This document shows positions 25,272 through 34,370 of a stretch of DNA of 49,815 nucleotides, in pieces; position 1 is the first letter of the stretch; every line of letters begins with the position of its first letter. Location: the NCBI GenBank assembly GCA_028285065.1, contig JANQQG010000252.1, positions 1 to 49,815 on the forward strand, read 5' to 3'. Position numbers and translations under genes: made by a program. This DNA is from Phycisphaerales bacterium. GTDB taxonomy: Bacteria; Planctomycetota; Phycisphaerae; Phycisphaerales; UBA1924. The notes beneath the pieces were generated by a model that was not told the origin of the DNA, did not search any database, and saw only the letters and a program-made list of their open reading frames with translations.

Positions 25272-26654
25272 ATGCCCGTTCTCACCAGCCCGCACCTGCT
25301 CGCGCTGACGTGTGCCTTCACCGCGGCGCCGATGCTCGTTGCACAGGACTCCGAGACGCAGCCCGCGGACGCGCAGCCTGCTGATGCCGAGATCGCGCCG
25401 GACGTCGCTGACGCGCCGGCCGCCGACGCGGGCGAGGCCAAGCACGGTTTCGGCTTCCTGTCCGATCCGGACGAGGAGCCCAATGACATCTTCGAGGCGC
25501 TGACCGGCGGGAAGGTCCATTTCGACAACCGCTTCCGTATCGAACTCGCCGACACCACCGGTGCCGACTCATCCACCGCCATCACGAACCGCATCCGACT
25601 CGGCCACGAGACCAAGTCGTACCACGGGTTCAGCGGCTTCATCGAGATGGAGAACGTCTCGACGCTCGACGAGGGCAACTACTACGTACCCGCGACCGGC
25701 GACGGGACCGACACGAGGACCGTTGTCGCCGACCCGACCGGTACCGAGGTCAACCAGGCGTACCTGCGTTACCACGAGGCCTCGACCTTCGACTCCGGCA
25801 TCTCGCTCGATGTCCGTGCCGGGCGTCAGCGGATCATCCTCGACGACAGCCGCTTCGTCGGCAACGTTGGTTGGCGTCAGTTCGAGCAGACCTACGACGC
25901 CGTGCGCCTCGAATCCGACCTCGGCGTCGAGGGGCTGGGCGCGCAGTACGCGTACGTCTGGCGCGTCCAGCGCATCTTCGGCCCGGACGGGCCGAACTGG
26001 GATTCCAACTCGCACTTCGTCAACGTCTCGTACGTCGTCTCGCCTGAGTTGAAGGTCACCCCCTTCGCGTACCTGCTCGACTTCGACGACGACTCGCCGA
26101 TGAACTCCGTCAACACCTACGGCATCCGCCTCACGGGCGCCCTCTTCAAGGATGCCGAAGACGAGCGTGACTTGTTCGTCGACTACGAGTTCACCTACGC
26201 ACGTCAGAGCGACACCGGCGACAATCCCGTGGACTTCGAGGCCGATTTCGTCGCGATCCAGGGGAAGGTGACCAAGAAGGGGCTCGGTGCTGCGGTCGTT
26301 GGCTACCAACTGCTCGGCAGCGACGATGGCGCCTTCGGCTTCCGCTTCCCCCTCGGCACCAATCACAAGTTCCAGGGCTTCGCCGATCTCTTCCTCGTGA
26401 CTCCCGCAACCGGGCTCCAGGATCTCTACGTTGGCGGGTCGTTGGACCTGCCCTATGGCGTCAAGTCAGGGGCCGTGTTCCACCAGTTCTGGTCGGACGA
26501 GGGCGGCATGGACCTCGGGTACGAGCTCGACGTCGTCGCGAGCAAGAAGATCAACAAGAACTGGTCGGTGCTGGTCAAGGGCGCGTACTTCGACGGGCAC
26601 AACGGGCTGCCGGACACGACCCGGGCCTGGTTCCAGACGACGCTCCACTTCTAA
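25272..26654 (+). CDS. Outer-membrane beta-barrel protein (alginate export-like porin)
   Basis: Signal-like N-terminus, alternating beta-strand pattern (FDNRFRIELADTTGADSSTAITNRIRLGHETKSYHGFSGFIEMENVS; VRAGRQRIILDDSRFVG), C-term ...AWFQTTLHF ending in Phe. Confidence 0.78.
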   Translation: MPVLTSPHLLALTCAFTAAPMLVAQDSETQPADAQPADAEIAPDVADAPAADAGEAKHGFGFLSDPDEEPNDIFEALTGGKVHFDNRFRIELADTTGADSSTAITNRIRLGHETKSYHGFSGFIEMENVSTLDEGNYYVPATGDGTDTRTVVADPTGTEVNQAYLRYHEASTFDSGISLDVRAGRQRIILDDSRFVGNVGWRQFEQTYDAVRLESDLGVEGLGAQYAYVWRVQRIFGPDGPNWDSNSHFVNVSYVVSPELKVTPFAYLLDFDDDSPMNSVNTYGIRLTGALFKDAEDERDLFVDYEFTYARQSDTGDNPVDFEADFVAIQGKVTKKGLGAAVVGYQLLGSDDGAFGFRFPLGTNHKFQGFADLFLVTPATGLQDLYVGGSLDLPYGVKSGAVFHQFWSDEGGMDLGYELDVVASKKINKNWSVLVKGAYFDGHNGLPDTTRAWFQTTLHF

Positions 26655-26689
26655 GCCGGCGGCTCGATTGCGTCGATCAAGGCTGATGG

Positions 26690-27277
26690 ATGGACACACC
26701 TCCGCCGAACCTCGAGCAGGAGATCTGGCGACGCCTCGCCAGCGCCGCGGGTGATCCGCTCGACCCGATGCGCCTGTGCACCGTTGCGACGGTGCTCGAG
26801 GAGGGCGGCGCCGACGCACGCCTGCTGCTGCTGCGCGGGGCCGACGCGGACGAGCGCGTCCTGTGGTTCCATTGCGACCGGCGCTCGCGCAAGGTGCGGC
26901 AGCTCAAGCTCGAGCCGAACGCGGCCGTCGTCTGCTACGACCCCGAGGCGAAGATCCAGTTCCGGATGGCCGGCGAGGTCTCGATCCACGAGGACGATGC
27001 GATCGCGGACCAGCACTGGGCCCAGCTCGAGTTCGCCGCCCGTGACCGCTACGCCCAGGCGCCCGAGCCCGATGTCGAGCTCAGCGAGATCGACCCGAGG
27101 CTGGCCCGTCAGGTCCGCGACGTCGAGCGCTCGGGCGAGGTGCACGGTCGCGAGAACTTCGCGGCTCTGATGTGCGTCGTCAGCTCCATCGACTGGCTCC
27201 GCCTGGGCGAGGGCGCCGATGCGCATGCCGTGATGCGCCGTGATGAGGGATGGCGTGCGCGGCTGCTGACGTCATAG
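26690..27277 (+). CDS. Pyridoxamine 5'-phosphate oxidase-like FMN-binding protein
   Basis: MRLCTVATV...LLLLRGADADERVLWFHCDRRSRKVRQLKLEPNAAVVCYDPEAKIQFRMAGEVSIH. Confidence 0.82.
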   Translation: MDTPPPNLEQEIWRRLASAAGDPLDPMRLCTVATVLEEGGADARLLLLRGADADERVLWFHCDRRSRKVRQLKLEPNAAVVCYDPEAKIQFRMAGEVSIHEDDAIADQHWAQLEFAARDRYAQAPEPDVELSEIDPRLARQVRDVERSGEVHGRENFAALMCVVSSIDWLRLGEGADAHAVMRRDEGWRARLLTS

Positions 27278-27288
27278 GTCGCACCGAA

Positions 27289-27321
27289 TCGGCGAGCCCC
27301 GGCCTTCGCCGGGGACGCCGA
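27289..27321. terminator. Strong hairpin between convergent genes (TCGGCG-n-CCCCGGC-CTTC-GCCGGGG-n-CGCCGA)
   Basis: Read directly between stops at 27277 (+) and 27341 (-); no clear U-tract. Confidence 0.5.
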
Positions 27322-27340
27322 GTTGCGAGTAGCACGAGCA

Positions 27341-28432
27341 TCAAGGGCGACGTCTGTCGGCGGCGACGGTGCGCGGATGCCGCTTGCCGGTCTCAATGTA
27401 GTGCACGAGTTCGACGGTGGTCATGTCGATCAGTGGCGTGAACTGCTGCTTGAGCATACCCACGGCGGCCGCGGGCGTGTTCGGCCGGATCTGTCCGGTG
27501 AAGTGCATCTCGATGCGAGACCGGTTGGGTCCGAGCGGCACAACCGACCATGTGTTCTCGGCGCGCTCTACGAAGGGGGGCATGCCCTCGTTCGCGACGT
27601 AGCTCACGGTCCGGTTCCTCACGTCGTAGCGCAGCACCGTCTCCTTGAAACCTGGAGTGCCGGGGATCTCACAGGTGCGCTGCGCGCCGACGTCCGGCTT
27701 CCCGCGGACAGGCATGAACTCGGAGTGGGCGACGACGCTCGACCATTCGTCGATGTCGCCCCACCGCTCGCCGAGTACTTCCCATGCACGATCGGCCGAG
27801 GCCTCGACCAGCCGATGCTGGCGGATGTGCACGGTGTCGATGCCCTGGACGGACCCTGCACGCTCACCGCCGAACTTGTAGACGAGGTTGGCGAGCATGG
27901 CGTCCATGGTCGCGCCGAAGCTCTGGGCGACTCTGTCCGGGGCGTCGTGGTCGTAGATCACGTAGAAGCTGACGAAGGCACGCCCAGCGTCAGCCGGGGC
28001 GAACTCGATCGCGGCCAAGTGGTCACGCAGTCCGTACGCATTGTCCGTCGGAGCCGACCATGCGTACACGCCGGGGGTCGACCCAGTGAGCGCTGTGGTC
28101 GCGACGACGCGATCGGAGATTTCGGCGCCACCCTCCATCGTGAACGTGCGGAGCGACCCGGGGCCGCCCGTGCCGGAGACGCTCACCGAGCGGGCGGGAC
28201 CCACGAGGTCGATCCAGTTCTCTGGATCCGAGATCAGGTCGTAGACCTGATGGGGCGTGGCATCGATGACAACACTGCGGCTGAGCTGGAAGGGCGCCTC
28301 GGTGTGCTGGGCGACCTCGAGAGTCCCGATGCGCCACTGCGGCGAGGCTGCTTGCTCCTCCTGTGCCCAGCCCGTCGCGGATGTGGACGTAACGATTGCG
28401 CCCGCGATGATCGCGGTCCTTCGGAGATTCAT
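27341..28432 (-). CDS. Exported protein with two SRPBCC/START-like domains
   Basis: Signal AIIAGAIVTSTSATGWAQ; SRPBCC starts SRSVVIDATPHQVYDLISDPENWIDLVGPA and HIRQHRLVEASADRAWEVLGERWGDIDEWSS. Confidence 0.7.
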   Translation of the reverse strand: MNLRRTAIIAGAIVTSTSATGWAQEEQAASPQWRIGTLEVAQHTEAPFQLSRSVVIDATPHQVYDLISDPENWIDLVGPARSVSVSGTGGPGSLRTFTMEGGAEISDRVVATTALTGSTPGVYAWSAPTDNAYGLRDHLAAIEFAPADAGRAFVSFYVIYDHDAPDRVAQSFGATMDAMLANLVYKFGGERAGSVQGIDTVHIRQHRLVEASADRAWEVLGERWGDIDEWSSVVAHSEFMPVRGKPDVGAQRTCEIPGTPGFKETVLRYDVRNRTVSYVANEGMPPFVERAENTWSVVPLGPNRSRIEMHFTGQIRPNTPAAAVGMLKQQFTPLIDMTTVELVHYIETGKRHPRTVAADRRRP

Positions 28433-28484
28433 GATCTCGTGTCCTTTCGAGTGTGGGCCGGACCAGCGCCGACCCTCCTGGGGT

Positions 28485-28994
28485 TTAGGCGGCCTCGTTG
28501 GCTGCCTTCGACTGAGCCATCGCCTTGCGCGCGTGCACGCGCCCGGTCTCGGCGTAGTGCTTGATCTCCTCCATGGCGAAGCCCGACATCTTGCCCATCT
28601 GCATCTTCATGATGGGGCCCATGAGCAGGCCGAAGGGAGGCAGGAGCCTCGCTTCGATGTGCATCTCAACGTCCGTTGTGGCGTCAATCCGTCGCTTTAG
28701 CGTCCAGCGGTTGTGCATGGTCCTGACGAAGAATGGCATCCTCTCGCCCTCCGCGCTGTACGCGATGACTCCGTTGGTTGCGTCGAACTCGGTGATCTCC
28801 TCAGTGATCGGCCCCATTTCTGTGTTGCACACGCGCCCCGCACACGGCGCACCATCGATGCGGGCGGGGCCCGGACGCTTCGACGAACTGTGCACAGGGC
28901 TCACCCAATCGCCGATGGCATCGAACTGGTTCGCGACGAGATTCCACACGTGCTCGAGTGGAGCGTCGATCGTGATCTGTTGGCGGATGTTCAT
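28485..28994 (-). CDS. SRPBCC family protein
   Basis: MNIRQQITIDAPLEHVWNLVANQFDAIGDWVSPVHSS. Confidence 0.8.
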   Translation of the reverse strand: MNIRQQITIDAPLEHVWNLVANQFDAIGDWVSPVHSSSKRPGPARIDGAPCAGRVCNTEMGPITEEITEFDATNGVIAYSAEGERMPFFVRTMHNRWTLKRRIDATTDVEMHIEARLLPPFGLLMGPIMKMQMGKMSGFAMEEIKHYAETGRVHARKAMAQSKAANEAA

Positions 28995-29047
28995 CGGTCC
29001 GTCTCCTGTCGTTCGTGCGCGGAGAGCTGATCCGCTCCGCAATAAAT

Positions 29048-29059
29048 GAACGATCGTTC
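29048..29059. promoter_or_regulatory. Perfect palindrome GAACGATCGTTC, candidate TetR operator
   Basis: 54 bp upstream of the SRPBCC start at 28994 and just downstream of the TetR stop. Confidence 0.6.
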
Positions 29060-29101
29060 CGTAAATGAGCCCAGAGATCGCATCATCCGGGCGTTGCCGT
29101 C

Positions 29102-29701
29102 TCAGACCGCCCGGAGCATGACCTCCATGGCTGTGAGTGATTGGTCGATGGACTTTGCGGACTGGCCAGCACGTCCCGCGAGCATGATGCCGTTGCGGAA
29201 GACGGAGAGCGCTGCGGCGACGGACTCGCAGTCCAGATCGGGGGCGACTTCGCTGGCGGCCTTGGCCCGCTCGAGAACCTCGCAGAACTGGCAGACGATG
29301 TAGTCCTCGACGACGACCGTTAGCCTCTGGATCTCGGCGTCGGTTGTCCCGAACTCGTTCTTCGCATTCGTTAGGAAGCAGCCCCAGCTATCCGGCGCCT
29401 TGGCGTACTCCGCCATCGCATGCAGGCAGTGCCGGAGGTTCCCGAGCGGTGATCCCTCCTCGCGGAGCTTCCCCTCAAGCCCGCACATGCGACTCCTGTA
29501 GTAGCGTTCCACTGCGAGGATGTAGAGTTTCCGCTTGTCGCCGACCCAGTCGTACATGCTCTGCTTGCCAATGCCCATTGCCTCGCAGAGCTGAGCGACG
29601 CTCGACGCCTCGTAGCCATGCTCCCAAAACCAGAGCATCGCGGCCTCGAGGGCCTGCTCGGTGTCGAACTCACGCGGACGCCCTCGCTGTGGGGTGGCCA
29701 T
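29102..29701 (-). CDS. TetR/AcrR family transcriptional regulator
   Basis: RPREFDTEQALEAAMLWFWEHGYEASSVAQLCEAMGIGKQSMYDWVGDKRKLYILAVERYY. Confidence 0.92.
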   Translation of the reverse strand: MATPQRGRPREFDTEQALEAAMLWFWEHGYEASSVAQLCEAMGIGKQSMYDWVGDKRKLYILAVERYYRSRMCGLEGKLREEGSPLGNLRHCLHAMAEYAKAPDSWGCFLTNAKNEFGTTDAEIQRLTVVVEDYIVCQFCEVLERAKAASEVAPDLDCESVAAALSVFRNGIMLAGRAGQSAKSIDQSLTAMEVMLRAV

Positions 29702-29966
29702 GCCGACAGTTTAGGTTTGTGGAACGGACGGTCAAGTGACTCTCGTTGATTTATTGTCTAACCGTTCCAGATTTATGAGCCTGGGCACGGACGGATCGGC
29801 CGCCCGCTCGAGCGGTACCGACAACCGGCCTTGCGACCAGGACGTTGGTCACCGAATCCGCGCTGCATTGTGAACCGAATCCCGTCTCCGATCGTGCACC
29901 GAGGCGATGTCCTCGATCCCATACGGCCTTTTGACTGCTCCACCGGGAGGTCCCATCGTGTTCTCA

Positions 29967-30959
29967 ATGAAGATGCTCGTGCCCGCTTCCGTGATCGCCG
30001 TTGCGTCCGTGACCGGGGCGATCGCTCAGTCCACCACCACGACCGCGTCGGACAACGCCCCCAAGCTCGGCCAGTGGGTCGTCGTCGTCGACGGCGTCAT
30101 GGGTGGGCTCTCGACCGGCGCCGTGGCCGACAGCGACCTTGGCATCGCCCGCTTCTCCGGCACCCTCTCCCTTGAGAACAACGGCGGCTTCTCGCAGATC
30201 CGTGCCACCGCCCGCGGAAGCGACTTCGACGGCGCCAGCGGCGTCGAGCTCATCGTCCGCGGCGACGGTCGCGAGTACAACTTCAACGTCCGCTGCTCCA
30301 ACGCCCGCGTCCGCGCCGGCGGCTTCGAGCAGTCGTTCCCGACTACCGACGGCGAGTGGACCACCGTCCGCCTCGCGTTCGATGACTTCACCCTGACCTC
30401 CTTCGGGCGCACCGTCCGCAATGCACCCGACCTGACGCCCTCGCTGATCGAGTCCGTCGGCGTGACGCTCTCGGACAAGAAGGAAGGCCCTTTCCAGGTC
30501 GACATCGCCTCGATCCGTCCTTTCCGGGGTGAAGCACGGCCCGAGAGCGGCTCGACGCTCAACCTGGCCGCACTCCCGGGCGAGGCGACGCTCGCGAAGC
30601 TGAGTGAGCTCGCCGAGGCCGGTGCGGCTGAGACCAAGGTCGAGGTCGTCGCCGCCAGTTCGAGCGTCCGCGCGATGCGGCTCGCCGAACTCGCTGTCAC
30701 CCGTGGCGTGCCCCTGTTCAACGACGGGCAGTCCGAGGCGTGCAGCGCAATCTACGAGGTCACGATCGAGGCGATGGTCGCGCTCGGCGCCGACGAGCTC
30801 GATGGCTCGATCATCAGGCGTCTGAACGAGGCCCTCGCTGCCGGGAAGAACGAGCACGACGCGTCCCGGCGAGCGTGGATCTACCGCCGGGCGCTCGATG
30901 CGGCATACGCCGCCCTCGATCGTCCGAGCGGGGAGTCGCGCCCGATGGCTTCCAACTGA
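29967..30959 (+). CDS. Exported CIA30-domain protein with an additional C-terminal domain
   Basis: WVVVVDGVMGGLSTGAVADSDLGIARFSGTLSLENNGGFSQIRA...VELIVRGDGREYNF is a CIA30-type pattern; signal VIAVASVTGAIAQ. Confidence 0.82.
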   Translation: MKMLVPASVIAVASVTGAIAQSTTTTASDNAPKLGQWVVVVDGVMGGLSTGAVADSDLGIARFSGTLSLENNGGFSQIRATARGSDFDGASGVELIVRGDGREYNFNVRCSNARVRAGGFEQSFPTTDGEWTTVRLAFDDFTLTSFGRTVRNAPDLTPSLIESVGVTLSDKKEGPFQVDIASIRPFRGEARPESGSTLNLAALPGEATLAKLSELAEAGAAETKVEVVAASSSVRAMRLAELAVTRGVPLFNDGQSEACSAIYEVTIEAMVALGADELDGSIIRRLNEALAAGKNEHDASRRAWIYRRALDAAYAALDRPSGESRPMASN

Positions 30960-31066
30960 TCCGGTCCCTTTCGGACTGATCTGGCCGGTTTCAAACCTAG
31001 GATGCTCCGTCGACGCATCGCCCCCCTTTCTCCTGGGTGGGGCGTGCGTCATTTTGGGAGCAACCA

Positions 31067-32038
31067 GTGAGTTCGAGCAGTCAGCAACCGCGAGCGGCCG
31101 TCATCGGGGCGGGGAGCATGGGCACGCTCATCGCGGCCATCCTCGGTCAGGTCATGCCCGTTGTCCTCGTCTGCCGTCGCGAGGAGCGCGCAGCCCAACT
31201 GTTCCGGTGGGGGGCCAATGTCAGCGGGCTGATCGAGGCGTCCGCGCGCCCCATCGTCGTGCGGACAACCGATGAGATCCCCAATGCGGGCGGCGCCTCG
31301 CTCGTCGTCGTCGCGACGAAGACGACCGCGATCCCCGGCGTCTCCGAAGACCTCGTCCGCGTGATGCCCAAGCTGACCGATGCGCGCGAGGGCCCGTTGG
31401 TCGTCAGTTTTCAGAACGGCATTGATCCGGGGCGGGAGCTCATGAGCCGCCTGCGCCACAAGCGCGTCTTGCGCATGGTGCTCGCGCTCGGTGCGACGCT
31501 TACGGACGACGGGCGCAGCGCTCGCGTCTCGCTCAACCAGCCGCCGCACGCGATCGGGAGCGTCGATCCCGAACTCCAGCCGGGCGCGGAGCAGATCGCG
31601 TTGTGGCTGACCGAGGGCGGACTCGAGACCGCGTACGCCGGCGACATCGAGCTGGAAGTCTGGCGCAAGGCGATCCTCAACGCGTCGGTGAACCCGGTGG
31701 CGGCCCTGGTCAACTGCACGGTCGGCGAGGTCTTGGACTCACCATCGACCGACATCGTGCACAAGCTGCTCGGCGAGGGCATCGCGGTCGCCAAAGCCGA
31801 GGGGATCGGTCTTCCCGACACGTACGCCGAGCGGGCCGTGGAGATGCTCAACCACGCGCGTCCGCATGTGCCGAGCATGGTCGAGGACATCCGCGGCGGT
31901 CGCGAGTCCGAGATCGGCCAGCTCAACCGCCAGATCATCGAACGCGGACGCGCTCTTGGTGTGCCGACGCCGACGCACGAGACAGTTGATGCGCTGATCG
32001 AGACGTTCGATTGGAAGGTGTACCACGACCGGCGGTAG
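31067..32038 (+). CDS. Ketopantoate reductase family (2-dehydropantoate 2-reductase)
   Basis: AAVIGAGSMGTLIAAILGQ; FQNGIDPG; WRKAILNASVNPVAALVNCTVGEV; HVPSMVEDIRGGRESEIGQLN. GTG start. Confidence 0.87.
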   Translation: MSSSSQQPRAAVIGAGSMGTLIAAILGQVMPVVLVCRREERAAQLFRWGANVSGLIEASARPIVVRTTDEIPNAGGASLVVVATKTTAIPGVSEDLVRVMPKLTDAREGPLVVSFQNGIDPGRELMSRLRHKRVLRMVLALGATLTDDGRSARVSLNQPPHAIGSVDPELQPGAEQIALWLTEGGLETAYAGDIELEVWRKAILNASVNPVAALVNCTVGEVLDSPSTDIVHKLLGEGIAVAKAEGIGLPDTYAERAVEMLNHARPHVPSMVEDIRGGRESEIGQLNRQIIERGRALGVPTPTHETVDALIETFDWKVYHDRR

Positions 32039-32044
32039 CTGCGT

Positions 32045-33715
32045 CTACGACCCGAAGTACGCGTTGACGTAGTCGAAGAAGTCCTGCGCATTCTCGTAGC
32101 CGTCGTTGTTGATGTCGTGCCAGCGACCGTTGAAGTAGCGGTCGATGAAGTCGAAGAAGTCGCCGTCGGTGACGAACCCGTCGAGGGTCAGGTCGGCCGG
32201 GTTGTCGGACACGACCAGGGTGCGGCCGACCTTGACGTCGCCGATCGTGCGCCGGTGACCGTCGGGCCAGACAACGACGACTTCGTCGATCGTCTCCTCG
32301 AGGTCAAGCCCGAAGCCCTGGATCAGCTCGTGCTGGGACTTGAAGCTCGAGCCCGCGACGACGTCGCGCCACCACCAACGCTCGCCGCAGCGCACGCCGA
32401 TGCGTGAGCCCACGCCGAACAGGTTGTGGTCACGCCCCGCCACGCGGACGCGGCACCAGGTCTTCGAACCGGTCTCGGCCGCCTGGTTGGTGTAGATCCG
32501 GATCCGTCCGTTGAGCACGCCGAGCGCGAGGTCGACGTCCCCGTCTGCATCGATGTCCGCCTTGGCGAGGCTGAAGGCCTGGGCGTAGGCATCCACGCCC
32601 GCTTGGGCGGCGTGATCCTGCATCGGCCAAGCGCCGTCGGTGAGGAAGAGGCGGCTGCTCCCGTTGTGGTTCGCGACGAACAGGTCCTCGTCTCCGTCGT
32701 TCTCCGCGTCGAAGAACGCGGCTCCCCAGTAGACCGAGCCCGTGCCCGTCACGCCGGCGGCCGCCGCGGACTCGACGAACGTCCCGTCGCCCTGGCTGAG
32801 CAGGAGGACGTTGGCTGGTCCGGAGTCGGTGAGGTAGACGTCGGGATAGCCATCGGCGTTGAGGTCGCCGAAGGTGATGCACATGGCGTCGAGGCAGGTG
32901 TACGCGCCTGTCTGTGCGCTGATCTCGGTGAAGACACCCCCGTCGTTGCGGTAGTGCTTCGTGTGCAGGCGCGGGCAGTCGATCCGTCCCTTGTCCTCCG
33001 CGACGAACAAGTCCAGATCGTTGTCGCGGTCGATGTCGATGAAGCCGCCTTGGAAGCTCGGCGCGTCGAGTTCGACGAGCCCCCGAGCAACCGCTGCCTC
33101 GGTGAACGTGCCGTCGGCGTTGTTGATGTACAGCTTGTTGAGCGAGATGGGCGAGTTGCACAGCGCGTCCGGCGAGCGGTTCGCCAGGAACAGGTCGACC
33201 CAACCGTCCCCGTTGATGTCACCCCACGAGGCACCGGTGCCGGGCCCGACGTTGACGATGCCGCTCGCGGGCGTCACGTCGGTGAAGGTGAAGTTCCCGT
33301 CGTTGCGGAATAGGTATGTGGGCGCGCAGTACGCGGTGATGAGCAGATCGAGGTCGCCGTCGGCGTCGTAGTCAGCGCCCGTGACGCAGCTTGCTTTGTT
33401 GATCAGGCCGATGCCGGTCAGCGCCGAGACGTCGTCGAACATCCCCGAGCCGTCGTTGCGATAGACGCCAACCACGCGCGACGCGGCGCCAACGCTCACG
33501 AAGTCCGGATCGTGATCGTTGTCCAAGTCGATGAAGGCAACACCGGGACCGAAGCTCTGCCCGGCTTGGTAGAACGACGTGAGGTAGCTCACCCCACGCG
33601 CCACGGCCTGTTCTTGGAACAACGCTTGAGCGTTCGCAGCCGAGACCGGCCCGAGCGTAAGCGCACCGACACCGATCCCTGCCGTAATCACGGCCGACCC
33701 ACACACGCGCGCCAT
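32045..33715 (-). CDS. CRTAC1/FG-GAP (VCBS-repeat) exported protein with dockerin-like C-terminus
   Basis: Repeated FIDLDNDHDPDFVSVG / DYDADGDLDLLITAY / DINGDGWVDLFLANRS units; C-term ADLTLDGFVTDGDFFDFIDRYFNGRWHDINNDGYENAQDFFDYVNAYFGS. Start taken at MARVCGSAV. Confidence 0.87.
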   Translation of the reverse strand: MARVCGSAVITAGIGVGALTLGPVSAANAQALFQEQAVARGVSYLTSFYQAGQSFGPGVAFIDLDNDHDPDFVSVGAASRVVGVYRNDGSGMFDDVSALTGIGLINKASCVTGADYDADGDLDLLITAYCAPTYLFRNDGNFTFTDVTPASGIVNVGPGTGASWGDINGDGWVDLFLANRSPDALCNSPISLNKLYINNADGTFTEAAVARGLVELDAPSFQGGFIDIDRDNDLDLFVAEDKGRIDCPRLHTKHYRNDGGVFTEISAQTGAYTCLDAMCITFGDLNADGYPDVYLTDSGPANVLLLSQGDGTFVESAAAAGVTGTGSVYWGAAFFDAENDGDEDLFVANHNGSSRLFLTDGAWPMQDHAAQAGVDAYAQAFSLAKADIDADGDVDLALGVLNGRIRIYTNQAAETGSKTWCRVRVAGRDHNLFGVGSRIGVRCGERWWWRDVVAGSSFKSQHELIQGFGLDLEETIDEVVVVWPDGHRRTIGDVKVGRTLVVSDNPADLTLDGFVTDGDFFDFIDRYFNGRWHDINNDGYENAQDFFDYVNAYFGS

Positions 33716-34370
33716 GCGGCGCTCCTTCCCTGATCCGCGCCGCCCACGATGCGGCGAGCCGGGACCACGCTGCCCGGCTCTCGAGGGGCCGTGTGCATGA
33801 GCCCGCTCCCGGTGGTCCGGAAGCCCTGTCGGGCCCCTGCGGCCCTCCCCAACACATCGAGTGCGACGCTCCCACCACGGAGCCTCGAATCGAGGTCTCA
33901 GAAGACTAACCGAATGAGGGGTGTTCGGCAATGGTAAAGGGAACCGGACGTGGGCGACCGAGGGCCCGAAGCACCGGCTCCCGAGCGTGTCTGGTCGCGG
34001 TCGCATCGGAGCGCGTGGGTGCGACGTCGAAGACAACGATCGACTGTGCGCTCAAGATCGAGCGCGTTGCTTCGCGCCGACCAGCGAGAATCCCGGCTGG
34101 CGATCGACTGGTCGACGTCTTGCCCACGCGACCTGGCGTGGCCCCGTCTTGTCGGTGTGCGTTGGTCATGAAACGGGCCAAGGAGAGTGCGCGGGCACTT
34201 GGTGTCGAGATTGACACGATCACCTCTGGGCGGACATGGTTGAGGAAGAGGCGCCCCTTTCCCCCTGCCACACCACCACTTGCGGCCCGGCAGCGCTTCT
34301 GAGACACTACCTCGTTCCGCCCAAGGGCACGCTGCGCATTCATGCCCCCGGTGGAGACAAGGGGCATGCC

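Noticed and set aside
27289-27321. Hairpin at 27289-27321 as a possible riboswitch or sRNA
   Set aside because: Simple GC stem with CTTC tetraloop between convergent stops; best explained as a termination/processing hairpin.
30026-31052. Minus-strand ORFs (30026-30721, 29964-31052) opposite the CIA30 gene
   Set aside because: No signal, domain or promoter support; sense gene is convincing.
33716-34370. 655-bp gap before mmsA with several small ORFs on both strands
   Set aside because: Candidate ORFs are Arg/Pro/Ser-rich without domains or good starts; treated as intergenic. No tRNA or clear structured RNA recognised.
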